Origin: Peribacillus frigoritolerans
GTDB taxonomy: Bacteria > Bacillota > Bacilli > Bacillales > DSM-1321
DNA length: 64,000 bases
Assembly: GCF_040250305.1 (NCBI RefSeq)
Contig: NZ_CP158190.1
Coordinates: 3,442,001-3,506,000, forward strand
Direction of reading: 5' to 3'
The translations under genes and the position numbers were made by a program. Each line of letters starts with the position of its first letter. Position 1 is the first letter of the stretch. Shown piece after piece: positions 28,754 to 37,589 of this stretch. Under the pieces are notes generated by a model. That model saw nothing but the letters and a program-made list of their open reading frames with translations. It did no database searches and was not told the DNA's origin.

Positions 28754-29203
28754 ATGACCTCTTCTGAAAAAAATAATAATCGGAGAATAGAACCCTTTAC
28801 CCATTTCATTAACAAAATGGATCGGCTGTTTTCCGAAAGGCCTCCTAAAGGCATGCTGCAATCTCTTGACGATTTCTTCGGTTCGGCGAAAGAACGCAGC
28901 TTTCCGGTTGATGTTCACGAAACGCATTCAGATTATACCCTTACCGCCACTTTGCCTGGAATTGCACGCAGCCAAATATCAATTGATGTACTGGCCCATG
29001 CCGTAACCATAACTGCAAAGCAAGTAGATAGAAGACATAAAAATCAAGGAATGTTTCAAAAAGAAGTTTCAGCAGGTACTCTTTCAAGAACCATTTCCTT
29101 TCCAAAACCCATTGATGAAGCAAAAGTCACCGCTCGACATCGCGATGGCATCCTCACGCTTCATCTACCCAAAATCAGGGGGAATCGGATTGAAATCCAT
29201 TAG
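28754..29203 (+). CDS. Hsp20-family protein, CotP-like spore coat component
   Basis: The 149-residue protein has an alpha-crystallin domain (about 55-149) with FPVDVHETHSDYTLTATLPG and the closing strand GILTLHLPKI. The tail IEIH lacks the usual I-x-I oligomerisation motif of general small heat-shock proteins. The ATG at 28754 has AAAGGAG eight bases upstream; the longer frame from 28685 includes the promoter. The SigK-type promoter suggests a coat-associated protein like B. subtilis CotP rather than a heat-shock chaperone; this is inference. Confidence 0.8.
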   Translation: MTSSEKNNNRRIEPFTHFINKMDRLFSERPPKGMLQSLDDFFGSAKERSFPVDVHETHSDYTLTATLPGIARSQISIDVLAHAVTITAKQVDRRHKNQGMFQKEVSAGTLSRTISFPKPIDEAKVTARHRDGILTLHLPKIRGNRIEIH

Positions 29204-29211
29204 ACATGAAT

Positions 29212-29258
29212 AAAAGCAGACTTAAAAAAGTGGCTGGGTCACTTGTAAGTCTGCTTTT
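29212..29258. terminator. bidirectional terminator between the CotP-like gene and yppG
   Basis: A perfect 13-bp stem (AAAAGCAGACTTA/TAAGTCTGCTTTT) has a 21-base loop. It lies between two convergent genes and has A and T runs at its ends. Confidence 0.8.
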
Positions 29259-29272
29259 CCTTTATTCACCAT

Positions 29273-29911
29273 CTAAGCTTTGAAGAAGCCCCCAACTCCT
29301 TTGACCATTGAAGATACTTGAGAAACTGTATTCATCATTTGTCCAGCTGTATTCATCATCTTCGTTATATCCATCGAGCCATCTTGTGTTTTGAATTGAT
29401 TCATGACCGATTTGAAACCCGATGGCTGGGGTTTTTGCATGAACTGCTGCTTAGGATATGGATTATGAGCCTGCTGCTGACCTTGCGGAGGTCTTTTAGC
29501 TGGCTGTAACGGATTTGCGAACGGGCTAAAAGCTTGCGGCTGCTGATTGGACTGGATTGGCTGCATTTGTGCCATTGGCTGCATTTGTGCCATTGGCTGC
29601 ATTTGTGCCATTGGCTGCATTTGTGCCATTGGCTGCATTACACTGCTGCCCGGATAAGCTCCCACAGGCATCGCCTGCTGCTGGACTGATTGGAATGGAT
29701 GATAGGCCGCTTGCTGATAAGGATCATGATATGGTGTCATATAGCCCCCTGTATCCTGGAGATGATATGGATACATAAATGGTTGTTCATGATTATGATT
29801 ATTGGGCGGAGGATACGGCATTGGCTGCTGGTACCCTCCCCAATATTCCGTCATTGATTGAGGAAACTGTCCTTGATTTGGGGAGATTTGGTTAAAACCG
29901 GATCTCATCAT
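29273..29911 (-). CDS. yppG: YppG-like spore coat protein with MQPMAQ repeats
   Basis: The 212-residue protein is rich in Gln, Pro, Tyr and Met. The first two thirds are low complexity with five MQPMAQ-type units (about residues 91-117). The C-terminal part (FKTQDGSMDITKMMNTAGQM and a glycine-ending tail) matches the YppG family. YppG is a coat protein of B. subtilis spores. A SigK-like promoter (CATATATTA) lies about 40 bases upstream, consistent with mother-cell expression. Confidence 0.85.
   Translation of the reverse strand: MMRSGFNQISPNQGQFPQSMTEYWGGYQQPMPYPPPNNHNHEQPFMYPYHLQDTGGYMTPYHDPYQQAAYHPFQSVQQQAMPVGAYPGSSVMQPMAQMQPMAQMQPMAQMQPMAQMQPIQSNQQPQAFSPFANPLQPAKRPPQGQQQAHNPYPKQQFMQKPQPSGFKSVMNQFKTQDGSMDITKMMNTAGQMMNTVSQVSSMVKGVGGFFKA
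29556..29640. repeat. 18-bp tandem repeats inside yppG
   Basis: GGCTGCATTTGTGCCATT occurs four to five times head to tail with no base changes between complete copies, encoding MQPMAQ on the minus strand. The identity of the copies indicates a recent expansion. Confidence 0.9.
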
Positions 29912-29950
29912 GTCAATGAGCCCTCCTCTTTTTTCATTACATGGTTCTGA

Positions 29951-29978
29951 TAATATATGAAAAAAGGGGTAATATAGT
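29951..29978 (-). promoter_or_regulatory. SigK-like promoter of yppG
   Basis: On the minus strand, AC (29977-29978), 17 bases, then CATATATTA (29951-29959) fits the SigK consensus. It shares ACCCCTTTTTTCATA with the cotD-like promoter. Confidence 0.6.
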
Positions 29979-29988
29979 GTAGGTATTT

Positions 29989-30357
29989 TTATGATAAAAT
30001 CCGATTGATTTCCGTTCTTACATTATTAAGGATGAATTCCACCGATTGAACATGGCTTTTAAATCGCTTATAACTTGTTTTAGGGAAAAATGCCTGTACG
30101 GCCACATCAGAAAGGTTATGGGCGGTTTGTTCGATTTGCTCGGGGAAAAGATGCCTAAATTCGGATTCTTTCATCCACTCCTTCATTCCGGTTTCCCATT
30201 CGATGCATGCGGTCCTTACCTGGTCTGCAAACGGCTTGACATCCGAAAAAAAATCCTTTTCCTTTCCTTCCTTCCGTACACCCTCATAGATATCATCCGC
30301 TTGGTCCGTGAATTTTATTAATTGTTCTGTTAATAGCTGCAGTTTTTCTTTTTGCAC
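29989..30357 (-). CDS. yppE: YppE-family protein (DUF1798)
   Basis: The 122-residue, mostly helical protein has conserved aromatic/acidic pattern KPFADQVRTACIEWETGM and the ending VQSVEFILNNVRTEI typical of YppE/DUF1798. Structures of the family are four-helix bundles; no function is known. It lies within the conserved yppG-yppE-sspM-yppC block. Confidence 0.85.
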   Translation of the reverse strand: MQKEKLQLLTEQLIKFTDQADDIYEGVRKEGKEKDFFSDVKPFADQVRTACIEWETGMKEWMKESEFRHLFPEQIEQTAHNLSDVAVQAFFPKTSYKRFKSHVQSVEFILNNVRTEINRILS

Positions 30358-30426
30358 AATATATTCCTCCGCACAATTGTTTCCCTTATTATAATCCAGT
30401 TCATTATAAAATGATATTCTTCTGGC

Positions 30427-30702
30427 TTATACGTGCAATTCAGTGAGAACATTGTTCTTTATTATTGATTTTTTCGGGACAATGGAAAAGGAATGGTTTA
30501 CACCTTCAGCATTTACCCAATAATCCTCGGCTTTCTCAATGGCTTCCTGGGCTTCGTTAACTAATGTATATTGCTCCGCCCATAGTTTACACCGCACTGT
30601 ATTTACAGTTTCCCCATATGAAATTTCCAAACGATCCAGGCTGGTACTGATCTCAGCTATCATCCTTAATATCTCCTCTGTTGCGACACTTTTATTGACC
30701 AT
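30427..30702 (-). CDS. small protein at the yppD position, function unknown
   Basis: A 91-residue protein with a helical N-terminal half (EEILRMIAEISTSLDRLEIS) and the stretch TVNTVRCKLWAEQYTLV. The start at 30702 has GGGAGGG six bases upstream. In B. subtilis yppD lies at this place between yppE and sspM, but I could not confirm homology by eye. No signal peptide or membrane segment is visible. Confidence 0.65.
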   Translation of the reverse strand: MVNKSVATEEILRMIAEISTSLDRLEISYGETVNTVRCKLWAEQYTLVNEAQEAIEKAEDYWVNAEGVNHSFSIVPKKSIIKNNVLTELHV

Positions 30703-30885
30703 GCTGATCCCTCCCATTCTTTACCTGTACTATTCTTTTTTTTATCAGAAAGCCCTTCATGACTGACAAAACTAGAAGGGAATCGGCAAAGAAAGTGCAA
30801 TTCACTTAATTTATTATGCCCTTCGACAACAATGGCAGAATGAAGAATGAAGTTTTAAACAAGAATACAGACAGGAGGTGATTTT

Positions 30886-30999
30886 ATGCAGTCGAATGAA
30901 AGCAGACAGCAAAAAAACGAAAAACGACAAAAGCCGCCCACTAAAAAGGCAGGAACGGGAAACCCGAAGCTTAGCGGAGAAAACCGCCCCTCTACGTAA
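30886..30999 (+). CDS. sspM: SspM, small acid-soluble spore protein M
   Basis: This unlisted short gene encodes 37 residues, hydrophilic and lysine-rich, ending KLSGENRPST, nearly the same as the B. subtilis SspM ending KLGGPNRPST. A strong ribosome site (AGGAGGTG) lies six bases before the ATG. Minor SASPs are made in the forespore. The location next to yppC is as in B. subtilis. Confidence 0.88.
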   Translation: MQSNESRQQKNEKRQKPPTKKAGTGNPKLSGENRPST

Positions 31000-31021
31000 G
31001 ACATAAATACTGACCGATAAA

Positions 31022-31060
31022 ACAGGGAAGGCTTACACGACGCCTTCCCTGTTTGCTTTT
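31022..31060. terminator. bidirectional terminator between sspM and yppC
   Basis: The perfect 11-bp stem ACAGGGAAGGC/GCCTTCCCTGT has a 9-base loop and T-rich sequence follows on the plus strand. It separates convergent genes. Confidence 0.85.
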
Positions 31061-32006
31061 ATAATATCCAATTTTTGAGCATTGCTGCTGTATGCAGCTG
31101 CTTTTGTTTATGGTCATACCAATCAGTCAAATGCGGGTCTTCTTCCCATTTGGATTCAATGAACCATTTTTTTTTAACCTTTTTTTTCATATCCCATTGC
31201 TCTGTCATCCTTGCTTGATGATGAATCAATGGATATACTCCCCTCAGCATCGGGGTTTCATGGTACCTAGGATTTTTTCGATATTGTTCATAATCATATC
31301 TGGCCCCCGTTGGTTCTGTCCTGCAGGAAAATTCATAGAATAGCGGAAACAAATCTTCAGAAAATAAAAGGCCGGCCAACCTTTTCCCCAATTCAATCCT
31401 TTTATCGATATTTCTAAAATGAGAAACGGACGAGCCGTACAGTTCTCCATTGCAAGTAGGAAATAAAACGGTGCTAAAATGCATCCAGTCCTGCAGGAAA
31501 AATAATAGAGAATGAAATACGAAAGATTGTTTTTTAATAACTGGTTCTTCTATGATGTTTTGTTCATTTATGATAAGCGCAGTGACTAATTTTTCCCGAT
31601 TTCCATGTTTCCAAAAGGAATACCATTCGTTCGTCATGAATTTGGTAATAAAAAAATAATGACATAAGTGAAACAAAGGACGTCCAAACTTCGTCGAATA
31701 ATGATAGAGAAGTAATTGCGGATAAGCATCTTGGAATATTCTCCAGTTGGCTTCTTCATACGTCAGGAATAAGAGATGCCTGTATTTTTGGCCAAGCAAA
31801 CGGGAAAACCAAATCCCTTCAAGATCACACATATTCCAGCCTGCATTTCTGGAAACCATCCCCGCTAAAAAAGACCATTGTATTTCGGGATGCATTTTGA
31901 AAAATCGTTCATATGCCTTTGTCCTTGATATATTATCTCTATTCCCTTTAGCGGTTTGGGCTTTTATGGAATGTAGCAATTGCTTTTCCGTCTTTAATAA
32001 TCGCAT
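31059..32006 (-). CDS. yppC: YppC-family protein (DUF2515)
   Basis: The 315-residue protein is rich in aromatic residues and histidines, with conserved segments FFKMHPEIQWSFLAGMVSRN and MCDLEGIWF. No signal peptide is seen. It matches the DUF2515/YppC family of spore formers by content and location; function is unknown. It diverges from recU, with about 140 bases between them that hold the recU promoter. Confidence 0.85.
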   Translation of the reverse strand: MRLLKTEKQLLHSIKAQTAKGNRDNISRTKAYERFFKMHPEIQWSFLAGMVSRNAGWNMCDLEGIWFSRLLGQKYRHLLFLTYEEANWRIFQDAYPQLLLYHYSTKFGRPLFHLCHYFFITKFMTNEWYSFWKHGNREKLVTALIINEQNIIEEPVIKKQSFVFHSLLFFLQDWMHFSTVLFPTCNGELYGSSVSHFRNIDKRIELGKRLAGLLFSEDLFPLFYEFSCRTEPTGARYDYEQYRKNPRYHETPMLRGVYPLIHHQARMTEQWDMKKKVKKKWFIESKWEEDPHLTDWYDHKQKQLHTAAMLKNWIL

Positions 32007-32148
32007 CTATGTGTCCGCCTTTCTATAGCGATGAATTGTGACATATAGTTGTACATAAATCCTATCGTTCTAAGAAACAATTCTTTTTATTCACATTTTG
32101 GATTCTTTTTTTGCTAATATAGATAAGTGAAAAAAAGGAGGGGTAAAA

Positions 32149-32760
32149 GTGGCATTTCATTATCCCAACGGACGAAGATTTGTACCGCAGGCTATGGAAG
32201 AAAAGAAAAGCCCACTTAAAAAAATCAGTTACAGCAACCGGGGAAAAACATTGGAAGACGATTTGAACGAAACCAATCAGTATTATTTAGCACACGGCAT
32301 TGCCGTCATCCATAAAAAACCGACACCCATTCAAATTGTCGATGTCCACTATCCGAAAAGAAGTGCTGCAGTCATTAAAGAAGCTTATTTTAAACAAGCA
32401 TCGACCACCGATTACAATGGTGTTTATAAAGGAAAGTACATTGATTTTGAGGCGAAGGAAACGAAAAGCAGCAGTTCGTTCCCTCTGAAGAATTTTCATG
32501 ACCATCAAATTGAACATATGAAACAAATCGTTCAGCATGACGGAATTGCATTTGTGATCATTCGGTTTTCCGCAATGGATGATATATATGTAATGAGTTC
32601 TGAACAACTGAGTTTTTATTGGAAGAGAATGAAAGAAGGCGGGCGCAAATCTATAACTCTTCAAGAGGTTGAAAGCAGTTCACGAAAGATTACTCTTGGC
32701 TTTCAACCGAGAATTGACTATATTAAAGTAGTAGATTCGCTCATCGCAGAAAATTTTTAG
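32149..32760 (+). CDS. recU: RecU, Holliday junction resolvase
   Basis: The 203-residue enzyme cuts four-way DNA junctions symmetrically and modulates RecA during recombination and chromosome segregation. The PD-(D/E)xK site is Asp88 (TTDYNG), Asp99, Glu101 and Lys103 (YIDFEAKE). The N-terminal extension and stalk region seen in B. subtilis RecU are present. Translation starts at GTG (32149) after AAGGAGGGG. ponA follows 27 bases after the stop, as in all close relatives. Confidence 0.95.
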   Translation: MAFHYPNGRRFVPQAMEEKKSPLKKISYSNRGKTLEDDLNETNQYYLAHGIAVIHKKPTPIQIVDVHYPKRSAAVIKEAYFKQASTTDYNGVYKGKYIDFEAKETKSSSSFPLKNFHDHQIEHMKQIVQHDGIAFVIIRFSAMDDIYVMSSEQLSFYWKRMKEGGRKSITLQEVESSSRKITLGFQPRIDYIKVVDSLIAENF

Positions 32761-32787
32761 TTTTTTTAGAAAGGCAGGTTAGCTGTA

Positions 32788-35520
32788 ATGGCTGAAAAAT
32801 ATAATACTAGAGAAGAACGCCGAAAGCAGGGGCAGACTCAAAAAAAGGGACAGAAAACAGGTCCTAAAAAGCCAACAAATATGCTTAAGCGAATTTTCCT
32901 TATACTTGTTACAATCGGAATAATAGGCCTTGTTGCCGGAGGAGCTGCAATGGCTTACTTTATCAGCGACGCTCCAAAGCTTGACCAAAAGCTTTTGAAA
33001 GATCCGGTCACATCCAAGATTCTCGATGAAAATGGTAAATTGCTAGCTGAAATCGGAAAGGAAAACCGGGATTATGTAAATTATGAAGACATACCCGACC
33101 TTGTCGAAGAGGCTTTCCTGGCAACGGAAGATTCACGATTTTATGAACACCACGGTGTCGATTTCTTACGTCTGGGCAGTGCCGTCATAGCCAACTTCAA
33201 AAACGGATTCGGCTCAGAGGGTGCAAGTACATTGACCCAGCAGGTTATCAAGCGTTCTTATTTAACACCTGATAAGACCATCAAAAGGAAAGTCCAGGAA
33301 ATGTGGCTATCCATACAGCTTGAAAGGAAATATACAAAAGAAGAAATTTTTGAAATGTATGTGAATAAGATTTTCTTTGCAAACCGTGCAAACGGGATCT
33401 TAACTGCATCGCAAACTTATTATGGAAAAGATCTAAACGAATTAAAATTGAACGAAGCGGCCATGCTTGTAGGATTACCGCAAAGTCCAAGCAGGTATGA
33501 CCCGTATAAATACCCTGAACGTGCGAAAGAACGCCGTGATATTGTCCTGCACTTAATGAATAAACATGGATATATCACCGAAACGGAAATGAAAAATGCG
33601 CAAAGCATAGATATAACAGAGGGGCTTCAAGAAATCGATAAGAGTCAAATCGATACGACGGCATACGATGCCTTCATCGATTTGGTAATTGAGGAAGTCG
33701 GGGATATGGGTGACTATAACGTCTTTACCGATGGTTTGGAAATCCAAACGACAATTGATAAAGATGCCCAAGAATATGTCTATAACATGTTGAATAGTGA
33801 TGAAATCATTAATTATCCAAGTAAAGATCTCCAAGCAGGAGTCACATTACTCGATACAGAAACTGGTGAAATCAAAGCAGTGGGCGGCGGCAGGAACACG
33901 ACGGTTAAACGCGGCTGGAATTATGCAACGGATGCCAAGCGATCACCTGGTTCGACCATTAAGCCTATTCTGGATTATGGTCCGGCCGTAGAATATTTAA
34001 ATTGGTCCACCTACCATCAAATCAAGGATGAGGAATACACTTACAGTGATGGAACACCGCTTAAAAATGCTTCCGGACGACATTATGGTACTGTAACCAC
34101 TCGTGAAGCACTTGCTCGGTCATTAAATATCCCTGCCTTAAAAACACTACAAGCAGTCGGCTTGGAGCGGGCACGTGATTTTGCCGTTGACCTTGGCATA
34201 CCTTTTAAAGAGAAGATAAATGAATCTGCTTCACTTGGGAGTGGTCAGGATGTTTCCACACTCGAACTTGCCGGAGCCTACAGCTCATTCGGAAACAACG
34301 GTATTTATAATGAACCGCATAGTGTGAAAAAGATTGTATTACGTGATAAAACAACCATTAAAAACAAGACGGAATCAAAACCGGTCATGAAAGATTCCAC
34401 AGCTTTCATCGTGACGGATATGTTGAAAAGCGTCATGAAAGAACCTTATGGAACAGGAAGGTTAGCCAATATACCTAGTCTCCCTGTAGCCGGTAAAACG
34501 GGTTCAACCAATTTCACGCCTGAACAGCGAGCAGCGAACAACATCCCATCTTCCGGTGTAAAAGATAGCTGGATGGCAGGTTATACAACCAATTATACAG
34601 TCGCGGTTTGGGCTGGTTATGATAATGCATCTGGTGAGAAAATGGAATATCTGGGTGAATCATCTCAAAGGATCCCTAAATACATCTTTAAGAATTTAAT
34701 GGAACATATGGCTCAATCAAAAGAAACGAAAGACTTTGATCAACCTGACAGTGTTGTGAAGGTTGGAGTCATCAAAGGTTCGAATCCAGCTGTTAAAGCC
34801 AATGAATACACACCAAGCAGTAAAATCACTTATGAATATTATGTTAAAGGTCACGAACCAACACAAGTGACGACAGAATATGAAAAAATCGACTCACCTG
34901 GCATTAACGCTTCTTACAATCAGGAAAGCAATGAAATCAATCTATCCTGGTCATATCCTAAAGGAAATGGGGATACCCAATTCGAGGTTAAGATGTCCGT
35001 TGATGGCGGAGCAAAGAGCGTATTGAAAAAATCGAAGGATACTAGTTTAACGATCCCGAATCCTACCCCTGGTAGTAAATATACTTTCTCAGTGGTAGCT
35101 TTAGTGGATAACCAACAAAGTGATCCTGCGAGTACATCAGTCAAAATACCTGCTGAAGCGGAAGCTCCTGAGGATACTGAGGACGAGGAGATTGAAGATC
35201 CGGCCGAAGGTGAAGATCCGGAACAAGAAAAGCCTGTAGAAGGCGAAGAAGATAAGCAAGATGAAGACAAAAATAACAATGGCGAAAACGGCAATAATGG
35301 CAATGGCGAAAATAACGGCAATAACGGTAATAATGGTAATGGCAACAATGGTAATAATGGTAATGGCAATGGCAACAACACTGATGATGGCAATAATGGT
35401 GGTGATGAGGACGTCGAAGGCGGGGATGATGCCACTGACCCTGGAACGGGAGAAGAGGAAAAACCAGTCGAGACCCCTGACCCTAACCCTGACCCAGATC
35501 CAAACAAAGATACGGAATAA
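32788..35520 (+). CDS. ponA: PonA, class A penicillin-binding protein 1
   Basis: The 910-residue bifunctional murein synthase has a basic cytoplasmic tail, a membrane anchor (about 32-55), a glycosyltransferase domain with ATEDSRFYEHHG and TLTQQ, and a transpeptidase domain with Ser389-T-I-K392, SLN and KTGS. A fibronectin type III-like domain follows (about 710-790). The last 110 residues are acidic, then Asn/Gly-rich, then Asp/Pro-rich. Substrate is lipid II at the outer face of the membrane. GpsB, also encoded here, binds PBP1 in B. subtilis. The gene is cotranscribed with recU. Confidence 0.95.
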   Translation: MAEKYNTREERRKQGQTQKKGQKTGPKKPTNMLKRIFLILVTIGIIGLVAGGAAMAYFISDAPKLDQKLLKDPVTSKILDENGKLLAEIGKENRDYVNYEDIPDLVEEAFLATEDSRFYEHHGVDFLRLGSAVIANFKNGFGSEGASTLTQQVIKRSYLTPDKTIKRKVQEMWLSIQLERKYTKEEIFEMYVNKIFFANRANGILTASQTYYGKDLNELKLNEAAMLVGLPQSPSRYDPYKYPERAKERRDIVLHLMNKHGYITETEMKNAQSIDITEGLQEIDKSQIDTTAYDAFIDLVIEEVGDMGDYNVFTDGLEIQTTIDKDAQEYVYNMLNSDEIINYPSKDLQAGVTLLDTETGEIKAVGGGRNTTVKRGWNYATDAKRSPGSTIKPILDYGPAVEYLNWSTYHQIKDEEYTYSDGTPLKNASGRHYGTVTTREALARSLNIPALKTLQAVGLERARDFAVDLGIPFKEKINESASLGSGQDVSTLELAGAYSSFGNNGIYNEPHSVKKIVLRDKTTIKNKTESKPVMKDSTAFIVTDMLKSVMKEPYGTGRLANIPSLPVAGKTGSTNFTPEQRAANNIPSSGVKDSWMAGYTTNYTVAVWAGYDNASGEKMEYLGESSQRIPKYIFKNLMEHMAQSKETKDFDQPDSVVKVGVIKGSNPAVKANEYTPSSKITYEYYVKGHEPTQVTTEYEKIDSPGINASYNQESNEINLSWSYPKGNGDTQFEVKMSVDGGAKSVLKKSKDTSLTIPNPTPGSKYTFSVVALVDNQQSDPASTSVKIPAEAEAPEDTEDEEIEDPAEGEDPEQEKPVEGEEDKQDEDKNNNGENGNNGNGENNGNNGNNGNGNNGNNGNGNGNNTDDGNNGGDEDVEGGDDATDPGTGEEEKPVETPDPNPDPDPNKDTE
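35262..35405. repeat. low-complexity Asn/Gly-coding tract in ponA
   Basis: AAT/GGT/GGC/AAC codons alternate in an imperfect 6- to 9-base periodicity encoding NGNNGNG-type sequence. It explains a long open frame on the opposite strand (34920-35507), which is not a gene. Confidence 0.85.
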
Positions 35521-35540
35521 ATATATATAAAGATTGACTT

Positions 35541-35575
35541 AAAAAACGTCTAAGCTAAAAGCTTAGACGTTTTTT
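35541..35575. terminator. bidirectional terminator between ponA and ypoC
   Basis: The 10-bp stem ACGTCTAAGC/GCTTAGACGT is flanked by six A and six T. It serves the convergent ponA and ypoC genes, and overlaps the end of ypoC. Confidence 0.9.
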
Positions 35576-36102
35576 GGGCTGTTCTTATTTTTGATCATGA
35601 ACTTCACATATTGCTTTTCAAATTCTCGGAACAACTCACTAAGCTGTCTATATGAATGAAAAAAAGCGGGTCTAGCAAGGATGAAAGAAAGCCTTTCAGC
35701 AAGGTTCACCGGAATATTGGGAAAGGATTCTATTTTTGCCCGGAAATCTCTCAATACCACTGGCTTTCCATGCATCCAGAAGACTGCGGTTAAAAATAAA
35801 CCGATCCCCTGCTTCATGAGTCCCAAAGTCTGTACCACTTTTCGCTCGGAAAATAGCAAACTGCATTCTGAATCAATTCCCTTCCATTTTTCCAGAAGTT
35901 CCTTTATATGCAATGCCCCCTTAGTCCAAGGAGCATACGTCTCAACGTTATTGTAATAAAGTAACTCATACGGGAAAGCTTCGAATGGGATCGTTCCACT
36001 CCAACCTGCAAAACGCTCTTTTTCCAAGATGGTTTCCTTTTCAGGAAAAAACAAAGGGTGGTCCAATTCTTCAGGGACTTTCAATGATATGGACTGCGTC
36101 AA
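35563..36102 (-). CDS. ypoC: YpoC-family protein
   Basis: The 179-residue protein matches the Bacillus YpoC family by location between nth and ponA. It is helical with several Trp/Phe-rich segments (PWTKGALHIKELLEKWKG) and no signal peptide. The function is unknown. Its start overlaps the nth stop by four bases, so it is translated from the dnaD-nth mRNA. Confidence 0.82.
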   Translation of the reverse strand: MTQSISLKVPEELDHPLFFPEKETILEKERFAGWSGTIPFEAFPYELLYYNNVETYAPWTKGALHIKELLEKWKGIDSECSLLFSERKVVQTLGLMKQGIGLFLTAVFWMHGKPVVLRDFRAKIESFPNIPVNLAERLSFILARPAFFHSYRQLSELFREFEKQYVKFMIKNKNSPKNV

Positions 36103-36755
36103 TTGGCTTCTTTCCTTTTCATTCTTTTTTTTCCTTCACGGCATAATTCAAGAAGCGGGCAGGTTTCACATCTTGGTGACTGGGCCTTGCAATGATAGCG
36201 TCCAAAGAATATCAGGCGGTGATGCGTAACGGACCATTCATCCTCTGGTATCTTAGCCATCAACGTTTTCTCAACATCGAGGACACTATCCTTCCAACGG
36301 CATAATCCCAGTCGCTTGGAAACACGCTCTACATGGGTATCCACAGCAATTGCAGGCACATCAAAAGCAACGGAAACGACTACATTCGCCGTCTTTCTGC
36401 CAACGCCAGGCAATTTAACAAGCTCATCACGATCTCTGGGAACTTCCTTACCGAATTCTTCGATCAGCATGCGCGACAACTTTTGTATATTCTTAGCCTT
36501 GTTACGAAACAAACCGATTGAGCGAATATCATTTTCCAGCTCTTCTATCGGAACGCTTATGTAATCCTCAGGCGTTTTATATTTTTGAAATAAATCCTTC
36601 GTTACTTTATTGACTAATACATCCGTACACTGAGCTGACAGGGCAACAGCAATCACCAATTCAAATGGATTGGAGTGATTCAGCTCACAATGGGCATCCG
36701 GAAACATTTCACCCATCGTATCCAGACAATATCGAATCTGAGCTTTATTCAACAT
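36099..36755 (-). CDS. nth: Nth, endonuclease III
   Basis: This 218-residue bifunctional DNA glycosylase/AP lyase removes oxidised pyrimidines. The helix-hairpin-helix LPGVGRKTANVV carries the Schiff-base Lys121, with Asp139 in the GPD-like loop AVDTHVERVS. The 4Fe-4S cysteines are 189, 196, 199 and 205 (C-x6-C-x2-C-x5-C). It lies between dnaD and ypoC as in B. subtilis. Confidence 0.95.
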   Translation of the reverse strand: MLNKAQIRYCLDTMGEMFPDAHCELNHSNPFELVIAVALSAQCTDVLVNKVTKDLFQKYKTPEDYISVPIEELENDIRSIGLFRNKAKNIQKLSRMLIEEFGKEVPRDRDELVKLPGVGRKTANVVVSVAFDVPAIAVDTHVERVSKRLGLCRWKDSVLDVEKTLMAKIPEDEWSVTHHRLIFFGRYHCKAQSPRCETCPLLELCREGKKRMKRKEAN

Positions 36756-36777
36756 ATTGGTTCTCCTTCAATTTACA

Positions 36778-37473
36778 TTACTGCTCGAGCCAGTTATAGA
36801 AAGGCACATCTTTCAATGGTCGTGCATTTTCCGTCTTTCGGTCCCTCTTTTGGTGAACTCTAAATTTTTGTCCTTGCTCCCTTGCCTGTTCCAAGGTTTT
36901 AATTCCATTCTTTTTCCACTCGAATAAAATTCGATCAATATATCGGAAATTCAATTTTCCGGAAATGACAGACTCCCTCAGAGCTGACTTAATGATTTCG
37001 GGTTGATGGTCATCCTCCATCCACATTGCCAATGTCTCACATTCATATGGAGATAAAGGGCGGCCGAACTCCTGTTCAAAAATCGTATAAAGGCTCTCCC
37101 CCGCTTTTTGGATTTCAGCAGACTCTGTCTGTTTCAAAGTTTTCAAGAAACAGTCCATCATTTTTTCATAAAGTGGAGACAACGAGTATTTTTCCTGTCC
37201 GATTTCTTGGCTCTCCTCAACCATCATTTCAATAAATCCCCTTTGGACCAAACGCTGGATCAAGAATAGACATTCCGTTTCCTGCAATGTCATTCGGTCA
37301 GAAAGTTGGGATGGTGCAGGGAAATGGTTACCTTTATCTATGAAGCTTTGCAATTGTAATAAAAGGACCATTTCTTGTTCATTTAGTCCCATTGTTCTAT
37401 AGTTAGTCAACAAAAAGGATGGAATCGTTATCGTTCCTTCCTTAAACCACGCATATAAATGTTCTTTATTCAT
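36778..37473 (-). CDS. dnaD: DnaD, DNA replication initiation protein
   Basis: The 231-residue primosomal protein has an N-terminal winged-helix oligomerisation domain (about 1-120) and a C-terminal DnaD domain with FEQEFGRPLSPYECETLA, YIDRILFEWKKNGIKT and the ending PFYNWLEQ. It remodels DNA for loading DnaB and DnaC helicase factors at oriC and restart sites. The ATG at 37473 has AGAGGTG nine bases upstream; a GTG four codons earlier is less likely. Confidence 0.94.
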   Translation of the reverse strand: MNKEHLYAWFKEGTITIPSFLLTNYRTMGLNEQEMVLLLQLQSFIDKGNHFPAPSQLSDRMTLQETECLFLIQRLVQRGFIEMMVEESQEIGQEKYSLSPLYEKMMDCFLKTLKQTESAEIQKAGESLYTIFEQEFGRPLSPYECETLAMWMEDDHQPEIIKSALRESVISGKLNFRYIDRILFEWKKNGIKTLEQAREQGQKFRVHQKRDRKTENARPLKDVPFYNWLEQ

Positions 37474-37539
37474 GTTTTTGGACACCTCTGGTTAAGTATA
37501 ACATGAATACGGCTCCCCGAATAAGTTTATAATTTTAAC

Positions 37540-37577
37540 AAAAAACGGTTATCTGCCAAATTTGGCAAGATAACCGC
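37540..37577 (-). terminator. terminator of asnS
   Basis: A near-perfect stem CGGTTATCTTGCCAAA/TTTGGCAGATAACCG is followed on the minus strand by TTTTTTGTT. It isolates asnS from dnaD. Confidence 0.9.
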
Positions 37578-37589
37578 TTCATTACGGAA

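Noticed and set aside
34920..35507. 195-codon minus-strand frame in ponA rich in Ser/Pro/Leu
   Set aside because: Opposite strand of the low-complexity ponA tail; composition explains the lack of stops.
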